Assembly: GCA_050015055.1 (NCBI GenBank)
Contig: JBEKCD010000005.1
Location: 1-64,000 of the forward strand
Direction of reading: 5' to 3'
Source of the DNA: JBEKCD01 sp050015055
GTDB lineage: Archaea; Thermoproteota; Bathyarchaeia; Bathyarchaeales; Bathycorpusculaceae
Length of the DNA stretch: 64,000 nt
A program made the translations under genes and the position numbers. The notes beneath the pieces were generated by a model. It was not told the origin of the DNA. It saw only the letters and a program-made list of their open reading frames with translations, and ran no database searches. Of the stretch, positions 8,859-16,991 are shown in pieces (position 1 is the stretch's first letter; each line of letters opens with the position of its first letter).

Positions 8859-9560
8859 GTGCTTGCATCAATGCAAACAGACGTCACCTGGAGTGCCGAT
8901 GTCCTTGCCAGATTTCCAGAACTCGTCATATGCATTGGAACAATCACCGGAATCCACAATCAGAAAGAGAATGACCAGCTGCGCCTGCTCAAGAAAACAG
9001 TGTACGCAGAAGCCAAGGCCAAATACAGCGTTGAGGCGTTGAAGGACAACCCGAAAGTCAGAGCTTACAGAGACTTCTACTGGAAACTGGACATCGACCC
9101 CACGAAAACGAGGCCCTCAGGCGAGGCCCTGCTGCGCAGGGTTCTCAACGGAAACGAGTTGCCAAACATATCCACGGTAGTCGACGCCTACAATCTGGCC
9201 TCAATGCAAACAGTAATTCCCATCAGCGGGTTCGACAAAGACAGACTGAACCCACCGTTCCACATCCGCTTCGCCAAGAACGAGGCATTCACCGGAATCG
9301 GAATGGACAAACCCATGCAGCTCACAGAGAAAATGCTCATCCTAACCGACGAAAAACAGGTCCTCTGCGTCTACCCCTACCGCGACTCTGACCACACGAA
9401 AATCACTTTGTCGACACAGAAAGCAGTAGTAATTGGATATGGAGCCCCAAGAATAGCCCAAGAACAACTCAAGGCGGCCGTCGAAAGAACACTCGAGTAC
9501 ATTAAACGCATTTCCGGCGGAGAAATCGAAACGATAAGGGTCTTCGGAAGATTTACGTAG
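8859..9560 (+). CDS. B3/B4 tRNA-binding-domain protein (PheRS beta-like)
   Basis: A stand-alone B3/B4 domain protein of 233 aa, related to the editing-associated domain of phenylalanyl-tRNA synthetase beta (COG3382). The family signature runs from KVRAYRDFYWKLDIDPTKTRP through EALLRRVLNGNELPNISTVV and AYNLASMQTVIPISGFD. Stand-alone members are proposed to act on tRNA or free amino acids, but no activity is established. Translation starts at GTG 8859 or ATG 8871. It is divergent from the EamA gene, with about 70 bp between the two starts. Confidence 0.85.
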   Translation: MLASMQTDVTWSADVLARFPELVICIGTITGIHNQKENDQLRLLKKTVYAEAKAKYSVEALKDNPKVRAYRDFYWKLDIDPTKTRPSGEALLRRVLNGNELPNISTVVDAYNLASMQTVIPISGFDKDRLNPPFHIRFAKNEAFTGIGMDKPMQLTEKMLILTDEKQVLCVYPYRDSDHTKITLSTQKAVVIGYGAPRIAQEQLKAAVERTLEYIKRISGGEIETIRVFGRFT

Positions 9561-9713
9561 TTGCTGGTGGGCATTAGTTTGGTCGCTAATTATTGAGTAA
9601 GCGCTAAGCAGTCACGCGCGGGCTCCACAAGCTATATTTGACTATCATGCCCTAGCAAAAATATGGAAGAAATATGCTGAGGTGGAAAGATACTCAATAG
9701 GTCTGCGGTTTGG

Positions 9714-10286
9714 TTGTTAATCATTGCCCTAACTTCAGCATCGGCTATTCTGCCCGCCCACGGCAGCGTTGACAATTTCGCCCTCTTTGGTTCTGCTTCG
9801 AAGGGATGGGGTTTCACTTCAGAAAGCATGATCAGCCCCGGACCCACGATAACGGTGACGCAGAATGACGTTGTCAACCTCACTCTGACAAGTGCCGATG
9901 GACTTCAACACAAGTTCTTCATCGACTACAACGGTAACGGGATTCTAGACACTGATGAACCCACGTCGGGGCCCTTCACCACAACGATCAGTCTGCTGAT
10001 TAACGCAAGCGTCGTTGGAACCTTCAAGTATTTCTGTGCATTCCATCCAAACATCATGTATGGAACGTTCACAGTGACAAACGCAAGCACCAGAGTATCA
10101 GCAGTCAACTTCGCACCAGCAACATTCTTAGCAATCGGAGCTGCAGTAGCCGTAGTTGCAATTGCCGCAACAGCCCTAGTAATTATGATAAATTATGATC
10201 ACTCCAAACACCGGAGAAAGCAACACCAGACAGCGCTTGAAAGTACTCAGGGACTCCCACATTCCAAAGAAAAAAGTCCAAACTAA
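9714..10286 (+). CDS. Membrane-anchored cupredoxin-like protein
   Basis: An exported protein with a signal segment (LLIIALTSASAILPAHG), a single cupredoxin-like beta-sandwich and a C-terminal helix (FLAIGAAVAVVAIAATALVI) with a basic tail. Likely type 1 copper ligands are His in DGLQHKFF and Cys, His and Met in YFCAFHPNIMYG. Cupredoxins pass electrons outside the membrane. The loop DYNGNGILDTDEP resembles a calcium-binding loop. The start is uncertain: TTG 9714 leaves a weak ribosome site, whereas a strong GAGGTGG (9679-9685) sits before in-frame codons without a standard start and before a short 8-codon ORF (9674-9700). Confidence 0.7.
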   Translation: MLIIALTSASAILPAHGSVDNFALFGSASKGWGFTSESMISPGPTITVTQNDVVNLTLTSADGLQHKFFIDYNGNGILDTDEPTSGPFTTTISLLINASVVGTFKYFCAFHPNIMYGTFTVTNASTRVSAVNFAPATFLAIGAAVAVVAIAATALVIMINYDHSKHRRKQHQTALESTQGLPHSKEKSPN

Positions 10287-10399
10287 CTTTTGAGCCTAGA
10301 AACCCCAAAGGCTATTCTAAAGCTTGCTGGGCAACTATGAGCAAGGCTTCAATCTTGACTGTGCCCGCCGACACCAAACGCCTGTGCAAACTCGCCTCA

Positions 10400-11548
10400 T
10401 CATTTTACGCCTTCTCGCTTGCCCCTGCGGTTCCTATGGTATATCAGGAAAGACATGACGATGAATGATGCCGCGACGGCAGCAGCCAAGAACGCCGGCA
10501 AATAGTCAGTCCCACTTGTCTGCGTCGGCGTTGGAGAGCTTGAGGAGCCTTCTGTGGCGGCCTCGTTGGCGAAAGCCACCTGCCCGTTGTCTGCCCACAC
10601 TCCCACTTGATACCCGAAAACGCCATAGTCCAGCTTGCCCGCGGGCAGCTTGCTGAAAAATACGTTTACTCCCCATTCAGGATAGAGGCTGTAAGGGTCA
10701 CGAGTTCCATTCCCGTTCGGGTCGAACATGGGTCCACCGGGCACGTAGGTCAATGTTGCATTCGCAGATTCCACCGTGCGCCCGTATGTTTTTGCATAAT
10801 CCAACGCGTAAGGCATGGAAATGTTTATGGCCTGCTCCTCGGAAATGTTGACGTTCTTAACGTTGAGTGAACTCATGTTCAATTCGCCGATGCCGTCACC
10901 AAACTCTTCCAGGTGCCCGTCCTGTGTGAATATCATCCAAAGCTCATGTGTATTGTTGTACGCGGTGTAGTCGAATTCAGGGTTTAGCGTGTTGCCTTCG
11001 CTCGCGAAATAGGAGAGCTTGATGGTGAAGTTGCCTGCGTTCAAAGTTAAACTGCCGTTGGACAAGGCTTGGTCGGTGAGGGCGATAAGCGAAGCAGGGT
11101 AGGAGGCGTTCATGCAGGACTCGTAAGACTTGAGTATGTCTCTCGTGAGTTTCAGAGTATCATTACCTTGCACGGTCATCGTGGTGGGCGTGCCGTCATA
11201 TACGCCGTCTCCAATTTCCTTGGATGGACCGCCAGCACAGAACCAGCTGATAACTCCGTGGGAGACACACACATCCATCCAATTGCTTTCGTTCATTTTG
11301 TTTCCTCGGCTGAGATTAAAACTGAATTCCCAGTCTGGATAGTACGCGTAGGCGTTCCAAGTGATGTTGGTGACGTTTACGTCATAGTTACTGAAATTCG
11401 CCACTGCCACTTGTTGAAGGAAGTTTAAAGCCACTGCTTCGGCCTCTGAACTCGATTCGTCAGCGCGGGTCAATCCTGCCCAAGGCAAGAGAAACGCAAA
11501 CAGCGCCACGAGCAGAATTGTCAAAATGACGCGACCCTGTGAATTCAA
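10400..11548 (-). CDS. Secreted surface protein with C-terminal membrane anchor
   Basis: A 382-residue exported protein with a signal peptide (VILTILLVALFAFLLPWAGL), many potential N-glycosylation sites (NFS, NVT, NLS, NMS, NAT) and repeated beta-rich units of PepSY/YcdB-like flavour (SEAEAVALNFLQQVA at the start; SEEQAINISMPYALDYAKTYG later). A Ser/Pro/Thr linker (GSSSSPTPTQTSG) precedes the anchor helix (LPAFLAAAVAASFIVMSFLI) and a basic tail. PepSY-like modules often inhibit peptidases or bind envelope proteins; that link is only suggestive. It is monocistronic and followed by ~110 bp without genes. Confidence 0.7.
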   Translation of the reverse strand: MNSQGRVILTILLVALFAFLLPWAGLTRADESSSEAEAVALNFLQQVAVANFSNYDVNVTNITWNAYAYYPDWEFSFNLSRGNKMNESNWMDVCVSHGVISWFCAGGPSKEIGDGVYDGTPTTMTVQGNDTLKLTRDILKSYESCMNASYPASLIALTDQALSNGSLTLNAGNFTIKLSYFASEGNTLNPEFDYTAYNNTHELWMIFTQDGHLEEFGDGIGELNMSSLNVKNVNISEEQAINISMPYALDYAKTYGRTVESANATLTYVPGGPMFDPNGNGTRDPYSLYPEWGVNVFFSKLPAGKLDYGVFGYQVGVWADNGQVAFANEAATEGSSSSPTPTQTSGTDYLPAFLAAAVAASFIVMSFLIYHRNRRGKREGVK

Positions 11549-11993
11549 CTATCGCGCCCTCCACTAGTAATACTGTTTCAATGCTTAAAAATCTTGCTGT
11601 CGAGCATGAGTTATGACATAAAAATAAGTCATTTAGGTAAATATGAGTTTCAATCATGCCCTCCATGGCAAGACGGCTGGCTTGCTTTCACGCTGACATC
11701 GCTGAACCTGACCAACACCGTCTAGCAGGATTCTGTATTCTCTATCACAATAACGGCATCGCAAGCATAAATCTCCCTCTTTTTTTGTGAAAGTTTTCAC
11801 ATGGTCATATAATATTTTAACGGCATCGTCTAAACACGATTCCAACTCGGTTTATCTATAATTACATGTGACCTTACAAACGAAGAGACGGGGGTCAACT
11901 GAGAGCCCGCTTCCTGGAGCGTTCTCGTCACGCTTGGAGAATGCAACGTTTTCAGGTTGTCAGAAGCCGGCACGCGTTGACGGAGAGAGAATG
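11549..11993. other. Gene-poor spacer, possibly with one small zinc-ribbon ORF
   Basis: No convincing gene. Near 11576-11644 it is very AT-rich and probably carries the promoter of the leftward surface protein. A minus-strand ORF at 11654-11845 encodes 63 aa with a CRYC motif and DREYRILLDG, which could be a degenerate zinc ribbon. A TATA-like AT run (about 11806-11820) falls inside this ORF, so I do not call it a gene. Nothing else is visible. Confidence 0.35.
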
Positions 11994-12428
11994 TCAGGCT
12001 AGGTTGCTGCTGGAATAGTACAGGAAAGGCAATGCGAGCAGAATCGTGTTGCGTCCCCGCGTCGTGAGAGAGTATTTCACCCTCAGCGGTGGACCTTGCT
12101 CCACTGATCTCTTGATGTAACCGTACCGGTCTAGACCTTTCAGCTTGTCGGACAGCGTGCGAGAATTCACCCCCAGAATCTTTTTCATCTCGCCGAAACC
12201 CGTCGTCTGCCTCAGGAATAATATGTAGAGAATTTGGAGACTCCACTTCTGAGACAGCAAGCTGAAGCTTTCCTCGAGACTCTTTATGGTCTCCTTCATA
12301 TCTTCCAAACCCAGCTTTTGGTTCCGAAATATCTCGTCTAGCGTTTCCTCTATGCCCTTTAGGTTGACTCTCATACGAGATTCGACCAGTCTCCTGAGTT
12401 CTTCGCTCAGCACGGTTCGGGAGTTCAC
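11994..12428 (-). CDS. HxlR-family winged-helix regulator
   Basis: A 144-residue HxlR/MarR-type regulator starting at GTG 12428. A coiled N-terminal segment (residues 1-45) is followed by the HxlR core: LSQKWSLQILYILFLRQTTG (helices 1-2), GEMKKILGVNSRTLSDKLKG (recognition helix) and RYGYIKRSVEQGPPLRVKYS (wing). HxlR proteins bind as dimers to short palindromes and often autoregulate. Two inverted repeats, CACAC-CCA-GTGTG and GTGTG-CAGGA-CACAC, lie in the divergent promoter region it shares with the HD-hydrolase gene. The long N-terminal coil is unusual for the family. Confidence 0.85.
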   Translation of the reverse strand: MNSRTVLSEELRRLVESRMRVNLKGIEETLDEIFRNQKLGLEDMKETIKSLEESFSLLSQKWSLQILYILFLRQTTGFGEMKKILGVNSRTLSDKLKGLDRYGYIKRSVEQGPPLRVKYSLTTRGRNTILLALPFLYYSSSNLA

Positions 12429-12433
12429 ACCTG

Positions 12434-12446
12434 CACACCCAGTGTG
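12434..12446. promoter_or_regulatory. Inverted repeat next to the HxlR start, candidate operator
   Basis: CACAC-CCA-GTGTG begins 5 bp upstream of the GTG of the HxlR gene. A TATA-like TTTATAAGG (about 12465-12473) lies just beyond it. A regulator bound here would block initiation of its own gene. Confidence 0.45.
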
Positions 12447-12490
12447 TGAGTAGTTACTTCACGGTTTATAAGGTTTAACTTTTAAATCTA

Positions 12491-12505
12491 GTGTGCAGGA
12501 CACAC
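12491..12505. promoter_or_regulatory. Second inverted repeat, upstream of the HD hydrolase
   Basis: GTGTG-CAGGA-CACAC lies 19 bp before the ATG at 12525. It uses the same half-sites as the repeat at 12434-12446, in the opposite order. The pair flanks the divergent promoters, suggesting joint control of the regulator and the HD gene. Confidence 0.45.
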
Positions 12506-12524
12506 CAAATCACCTGGTGCCACC

Positions 12525-13112
12525 ATGAAACCACTCCCAAAAAAGCTGGAAGAAATCGTCAAAGAAACCATGTCCGTACTAGACGGAACGGCTCACTCCT
12601 ACACGCACGTCGAACGAGTCGCAAAGATCGCCGCCATTCTAGCTGAAAAAGAGAAAGCCGACCAAGAGCTTGCGCAGACAGTGGCCCTTCTATACGACAT
12701 AGGATACGCGGTCGGTGAACCCCACAACGAAACAGGGGCAAAACTCGCACGCGAGATTCTAGAACAGTCAACAAACTATCCTAAGCAAAGAATCGAAAAA
12801 ATCGTCAAAATAATAATGCTGCACCCCATTGCCTTCAGAGACAAACTGGAACCCCCAGAAGAAAAGATAGTGTGGGACGCAGACAAAATAGATTTGCTCG
12901 GAGTAATAGGCATCGCCAGAGTCTTTCACTGGATGGGCAAAAAACCCTTTGAGACCGCAAGTAACACCTGCTTTAGAGAGTTGAAACCAATCTACAATCT
13001 ACTGAACACATCCTCCGCCAGAAAAATCGCAGAAGAACGACACCGAAGAACAATCGCCTCCCTGTCGGCTCTAGAAAAAGAGCTCTCGACTGAGGATCTG
13101 AAAACCAGCTGA
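12525..13112 (+). CDS. HD-domain phosphohydrolase
   Basis: A 195-residue HD-superfamily metal-dependent phosphohydrolase. The metal ligands are visible: His in GTAHSYTHVERV, the HD-type pair replaced by YDIG in VALLYDIGYAVG, His in EPHNETGAKLA and Asp in WDADKIDLLG. The first HD dyad residue appears to be Tyr, not His (LLYDIG), which could change metal binding; most members have LLHDIG. Substrates in this family are nucleotides or cyclic nucleotides. The downstream OMP-decarboxylase-like gene is 88 bp away on the same strand, hinting at nucleotide metabolism. Confidence 0.82.
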   Translation: MKPLPKKLEEIVKETMSVLDGTAHSYTHVERVAKIAAILAEKEKADQELAQTVALLYDIGYAVGEPHNETGAKLAREILEQSTNYPKQRIEKIVKIIMLHPIAFRDKLEPPEEKIVWDADKIDLLGVIGIARVFHWMGKKPFETASNTCFRELKPIYNLLNTSSARKIAEERHRRTIASLSALEKELSTEDLKTS

Positions 13113-13200
13113 AGTCACGGTGAGAGTTGCCAAATCAAAAGAGTTTTTAGCTCTGCACACGAGTAGGAAGAGGTGTTCAAACTTGTCCTTCCGCGCCAGA

Positions 13201-13977
13201 ATGGCTGAGACAGAAAAGAAGAAAGAATCCAACATCGTACTGGCCATTGACTTTCCCTTCGAGAAACCCGAAAACCGCAAAAACCTGTTTCCCAAGGCGG
13301 AACAGCTTCTTGAAGACGTGCATCCATATCTGTGCGCTGTAAAATTCAACCACCACCTCATCCTCCCACTGGGCACGTTTAACGGTGTTCAGAAGCTCGT
13401 GAAAAAAGCCCACGACGAGGGATTGATGACCATCATGGACTGCAAGGTGAACGACATCGGCGCAACAAACCAAGTCATCGCAGAATACTATTATGCCGCA
13501 GGATTCGACGCGTTGATAGCCAACCCTTTCATAGGATGGGAAGAAGGACTAAAACCGATTTTTGACGTCGCAGCCAAAATGAGCCGCGGCGTAATTCTGC
13601 TCATCTACATGAGCCACAAAGCAGCGGCAGAAGGATACGGACAGACAATCCTCGACGCTGAAACTGGAGAGAAACTGCCTCAATACGTTTCGTTCGCAAA
13701 AAAAGCGCTAAAGCACGGTGCAGACGGCGCCATCGTAGGTGCCACATACCCTGAAAAAATAAGGGAAGTACACGAGATACTTGGCGAAAAAGTCCCAATA
13801 TACTCGCCTGGAATAGGAGCGCAAGGTGGAACAGCCCAAGCTGCCCTGATGGCCGGTGCAACCTACCTTATCGTGGGCAGGGAGATAACGCTTGCCGAAA
13901 ACCCTGCTGAAACAGCAAAGAAAACCAGAGACTCCGCGAAATCTGCCAAGTGGAGCGCTCCGAGGCGTTTTTCATAA
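13201..13977 (+). CDS. pyrF: Orotidine-5'-phosphate decarboxylase-like protein
   Basis: A TIM-barrel enzyme of the OMPDC superfamily, expected to convert OMP to UMP in pyrimidine synthesis. The first catalytic Asp-Lys region is LAIDFPF...AVKFNHHLI, the signature D-x-K-x-x-D-I is seen in TIMDCKVNDIGATN, and the C-terminal phosphate site is SPGIGAQGGTA followed by VGREITLAENPAE. I start at ATG 13201; an upstream GTG (13120) adds 27 unlike residues. The protein is longer than usual (258 aa versus about 215), so a PyrF call is likely but a relative with another substrate is possible. Confidence 0.85.
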   Translation: MAETEKKKESNIVLAIDFPFEKPENRKNLFPKAEQLLEDVHPYLCAVKFNHHLILPLGTFNGVQKLVKKAHDEGLMTIMDCKVNDIGATNQVIAEYYYAAGFDALIANPFIGWEEGLKPIFDVAAKMSRGVILLIYMSHKAAAEGYGQTILDAETGEKLPQYVSFAKKALKHGADGAIVGATYPEKIREVHEILGEKVPIYSPGIGAQGGTAQAALMAGATYLIVGREITLAENPAETAKKTRDSAKSAKWSAPRRFS

Positions 13978-13997
13978 CTATCTTTTGACCCGGCAGG

Positions 13998-14657
13998 TTA
14001 GGATTCTATCTGTCTTTTTTGTGCAAGAATGATGTACCCTCTCACCCAGTTCTTATGATAGTAGCTCGTGAACACCTCTTCTTCAAAATCGATAATGCGG
14101 AAGCCTTTCAGAAGATTGAGGATCTCCCTCTGGGTGAAATGATGACTGAAATGGAGAATCCTTCCAGCTTCATCCTTCACCTTGACTGTGCCCAACTCAC
14201 CCGTGTCTTTAACATCGTCTCTGTACCTCTTTGCATACACTGGATTTTCCCAAGTTCGACCAAACTCCTCGACCAAAACATAACCACGCGTCTTGAGAAC
14301 TCTATCAACTTCACTGACGATTCTGGACATCTCAGGTTTCGAAGCCAGAGTGAGAACGCCTAGCATCGTAGCTCCATCGAAGCAAGAATCTGGGAAGCAC
14401 AAGTTTTCAGCGTCGTTGAGCAGGAAGCCCACTTCTTTAACTCCCCGCGATTTTGTCGCTTCCTGAGCTGATAGTATCTGAGCCCTATCAACGTCTACAC
14501 CGAAAACTTCGAAGCCGTTTTCATGCAGGAAAAAACAGGCTCTTCCATAGCCACAGCCAACTTCCAAAATGTTTTTTTTCGAATTATCTTTGATCGCGTC
14601 GACGAGCCTTGTGGGTAAGGGAATCGTGTAGGGCCTGTTTTCACCGCAAATTTTCAT
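13998..14657 (-). CDS. Class I SAM-dependent methyltransferase
   Basis: A 219-residue Rossmann-fold methyltransferase. Motif I is ILEVGCGYGRACFFL, motif II GVDVDRAQI, and motif III DAENLCFPDSCFDG (UbiE/Methyltransf_11 type). The substrate is unknown. I chose ATG 14657 because its ATGA overlaps the stop of the ribbon-helix-helix gene, implying translational coupling; a TTG at 14675 is the alternative. The pair follows a perfect inverted repeat at 14824-14843, so the enzyme is probably under control of its small partner. It is convergent with the OMP-decarboxylase-like gene. Confidence 0.85.
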   Translation of the reverse strand: MKICGENRPYTIPLPTRLVDAIKDNSKKNILEVGCGYGRACFFLHENGFEVFGVDVDRAQILSAQEATKSRGVKEVGFLLNDAENLCFPDSCFDGATMLGVLTLASKPEMSRIVSEVDRVLKTRGYVLVEEFGRTWENPVYAKRYRDDVKDTGELGTVKVKDEAGRILHFSHHFTQREILNLLKGFRIIDFEEEVFTSYYHKNWVRGYIILAQKRQIES

Positions 14658-14806
14658 CTTCCACGTCTTTCCCAAAGCTCTTTCTTCAGCAAATCCCTCA
14701 CCGAAGACCGAATCGCCGAACTCCTGCTCGGATACATGTTCGCTCTGACAAGCTCATCTAAACCCTCCAAATAAGCTTCCGGCAATAACACAGTTACAAG
14801 TTTCAA
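14654..14806 (-). CDS. Small ribbon-helix-helix (CopG/NikR-type) regulator
   Basis: A 50-residue protein that starts at TTG 14806 and ends at TGA 14656-14654. It reads MKLVTVLLPEAYLEGLDELV then MYPSRSSAIRSSVRDLLKKE. This is the beta strand plus two helices of a ribbon-helix-helix DNA-binding domain, including the turn NMYPSRSSAIR. A ribosome-binding run GGAGGG-like (AGGGAGGG on the minus strand, just upstream) supports the start. The stop overlaps the methyltransferase ATG. RHH dimers usually bind short palindromes, and one lies 18 bp upstream, so autoregulation is likely. Confidence 0.75.
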   Translation of the reverse strand: MKLVTVLLPEAYLEGLDELVRANMYPSRSSAIRSSVRDLLKKELWERRGR

Positions 14807-14823
14807 GCTGCACCCTCCCTGAA

Positions 14824-14843
14824 CATGTTATGCATATAACATG
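14824..14843. promoter_or_regulatory. Perfect 8-bp inverted repeat, candidate RHH operator
   Basis: CATGTTAT-GCAT-ATAACATG is a perfect pair of 8-bp arms with a 4-bp centre. It begins 18 bp upstream of the TTG of the RHH gene, overlapping where its promoter should lie. Spacing fits one RHH tetramer or two dimers. Confidence 0.6.
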
Positions 14844-14970
14844 CACCGAATATAAGATTTGACCCGAAACTCTAAGGTAATTCTTCAGAAACAGCACGGT
14901 CAAAATCAACCTCCTGAGCAACAAATACGCAAATCATAAAAAACAAATCAACTAACAGTCTACAAAGGTT

Positions 14971-16182
14971 GTGACCTCAGTGGAAGCTTTCTCTCCCAAG
15001 ACATTTGTCGAAAACGCAATCGCGGAGATGAAGAAGAGCATCGGTGATGAGAAGGCGTTGGTAGCTGTTTCTGGAGGGGTTGACAGCACATTGTGCGCCG
15101 TGTTGACGCACAAAGCGATTGGTGAAAATCTTGTTTGTGTAATCTTGGACGACGCTTTCATGCGGCAAGGTGAACCGGAGCATGTTGCCGAAAAACTGTC
15201 GAAATCGCCGTTCAGTGTGCCCGTGAAAATAGCCAACGTTCATGATCGTTTCATGCAGGCAATGAAGGGACTGAGGGACGCTGAAGAAAAACGCAAAGCC
15301 TTCCGCGAGACCTTCTACACGGTTTTGAGCGAAACAGCCAAAAACGAAAGCTGCAAGATTCTTGTTCAAGGCACCATACGCGCCGACGTGATCGAAACAG
15401 TGGGAGGCGTAAAGACTCAGCACAATGTTTTGGAACAGATGGGAATAAACCCGAATCAACGGTTCGGCTTCAAAGTTGTTGAGCCTCTCGTGCGATTGTC
15501 AAAGGAGCAGGTCAGGATGGCTGCAAGGCATCTGGGGCTGCCGACGGAATTTTCTGAACGACAACCTTTTCCAGGGCCCGGCCTGTCCGTGCGGGTGGTC
15601 GGAGAAATCCGTCCAGACAAGCTGGAAACCCTGAAGACGACCACGACCATCGTTGAACACGAGCTTGCACTTCACAAGCCTGGACAATATTTCGCGGTCA
15701 TCGTCGACAACGAAGAGGCTTCGCAGACTTCGAAGACCCTTCACGTCCAAGAGACCGTCGCCCATCTTCTCAACGTCCCATCAAGAAACGTCCACATCAA
15801 AGTCTTCGCAGACAATGCCACTGGCGTTGAGGGTGGCAAACGACGTTACGGCGAGATAGTCGGGATTAAAGTACAAACAATGGATGGCAAGCTTCACCAG
15901 ACAGGCATTCAGAACCTCGTTTCAGTTCAGGCAAGGATAATAACCGAAAACCCACCTGTTGCGAGAGTTTTTTACGCAGTGAGAGATTCAGCCCAAAAAA
16001 AGCCCTACGTCATAGGCATAAGGTCTGTGCAGACGAAGGACTTCTTGACAGCGGAAGTTTCGGAAATACCATGGACGACGTTGGACAAGATTGGAGAAGA
16101 AATCGTTGAGCAATGCGAGGACGTTTCAACCGTCTATTATGATGTCACTCCCAAGCCGCCTGCAACAATCGAAATGGAATAG
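14971..16182 (+). CDS. guaAB: GMP synthase, ATP-pyrophosphatase subunit (GuaAB type), enlarged
   Basis: Makes GMP from XMP, ATP and ammonia; archaea often split the glutaminase and synthetase subunits. The PP-loop is ALVAVSGGVDSTL, followed by VQGTIRADVIET, TQHNVLEQMG and RQPFPGPGLSVRV, and the end KPPATIEME is characteristic. At 403 aa it is about 95 residues longer than typical archaeal subunits (about 308). The extra residues form two inserts in the C-terminal dimerisation domain: one after QYFAVIVDN and one after IVGIKVQTMDG. No glutaminase subunit is in the window. The start GTG 14971 follows an AT-rich promoter-like run. Confidence 0.88.
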   Translation: MTSVEAFSPKTFVENAIAEMKKSIGDEKALVAVSGGVDSTLCAVLTHKAIGENLVCVILDDAFMRQGEPEHVAEKLSKSPFSVPVKIANVHDRFMQAMKGLRDAEEKRKAFRETFYTVLSETAKNESCKILVQGTIRADVIETVGGVKTQHNVLEQMGINPNQRFGFKVVEPLVRLSKEQVRMAARHLGLPTEFSERQPFPGPGLSVRVVGEIRPDKLETLKTTTTIVEHELALHKPGQYFAVIVDNEEASQTSKTLHVQETVAHLLNVPSRNVHIKVFADNATGVEGGKRRYGEIVGIKVQTMDGKLHQTGIQNLVSVQARIITENPPVARVFYAVRDSAQKKPYVIGIRSVQTKDFLTAEVSEIPWTTLDKIGEEIVEQCEDVSTVYYDVTPKPPATIEME

Positions 16183-16235
16183 GCCGCGCTAGAAAGGTAT
16201 AAAACCATTGGAACATTCTACTGTGATGAAAAGCC

Positions 16236-16562
16236 ATGTTCCGCGTAAGAGTGAACAAGATTGAATCCATCCGAGACATTGATGGTAACCTTGGAAAACG
16301 CATAGAGCTAATTGAAGACAGACAGATACCAAACTTTGTGGTTAGACCGCAAACTGAAGAAGCCAAGATGGTGCAAGACGTAATGCAGGCTCTGCAACAG
16401 CAGATGCCGATGTTCCCCATGAGAACGGAGGTAGCGATTCCAAAAATAATCCTGTTCCTAACCGAGCAAGAGTACGAGAACCTGGGCATCGAGTTCGACG
16501 TGAACCAAATCTACGAAATAACGCTTGAAAACCAGACGCTGAAGTTCATGAAAACTGCATGA
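16236..16562 (+). CDS. Arcadin-1-like protein
   Basis: A 108-residue protein, MFRVRVNKIESIRDIDGNLG at the start, then KRIELIEDRQIPNFVVRPQ, a helical QDVMQALQQQMPMF and a beta-rich end (IPKIILFLTEQEYENLG, FDVNQIYEITLENQTLKF). Size and pattern recall the arcadin-1 proteins that accompany the archaeal actin crenactin, and their solitary homologues. No actin gene lies nearby, so the assignment is tentative. It follows the GMP synthase gene by 53 bp on the same strand, and its end overlaps the convergent gene by 17 bp. Confidence 0.5.
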   Translation: MFRVRVNKIESIRDIDGNLGKRIELIEDRQIPNFVVRPQTEEAKMVQDVMQALQQQMPMFPMRTEVAIPKIILFLTEQEYENLGIEFDVNQIYEITLENQTLKFMKTA

Positions 16563-16896
16563 TCTCTTTTCTAGCCTGCCTCAGGGCCTGATGTTTTGGA
16601 TGGAAAGACAGAACGAACATCATGTTCCTTAACGCCTCGCACACTTCCTCCATGTTGGACTGGCCGTTGTTGCTACAGTATATGGGGATAGGCTCTTCGT
16701 CGCCTGTTTTGTAGTAGACGTAGATCGGCGTGAAATTCTTTCTGAACGTCTTGATTTCAAAGTTCAGCTTCAGGAACCTGGCCATTTTTTCCGTAGCCAT
16801 GCTGACAGGCTTCAATCTTTTCTGACTGAAAGAAGAAGCGTAGACAAACAACTCTCCGCCGGAACAATCCAACATCCTCGACACCTTACTAACCAA
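16546..16896 (-). CDS. Conserved-looking hypothetical protein
   Basis: A 116-residue soluble alpha/beta protein without a recognised family. A first segment (FVYASSFSQKRLKPVSMA) leads to KMARFLKLNFEIKTFRKNFT, then a strand pair PIYVYYKTGDEEPIPIYC and two helices. It overlaps the convergent arcadin-1-like gene by 17 bp. The regular, charged composition supports a real gene. No function inferred. Confidence 0.5.
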   Translation of the reverse strand: MVSKVSRMLDCSGGELFVYASSFSQKRLKPVSMATEKMARFLKLNFEIKTFRKNFTPIYVYYKTGDEEPIPIYCSNNGQSNMEEVCEALRNMMFVLSFHPKHQALRQARKEIMQFS

Positions 16897-16991
16897 CGCG
16901 GCGCGAATAACATTTAAGACAGGTGTTGCAGCAACACGTTTACGCGGTGGAGAGAGATAAGTGAAAGTGAACGCTTGAGCAGTGAAAACCG

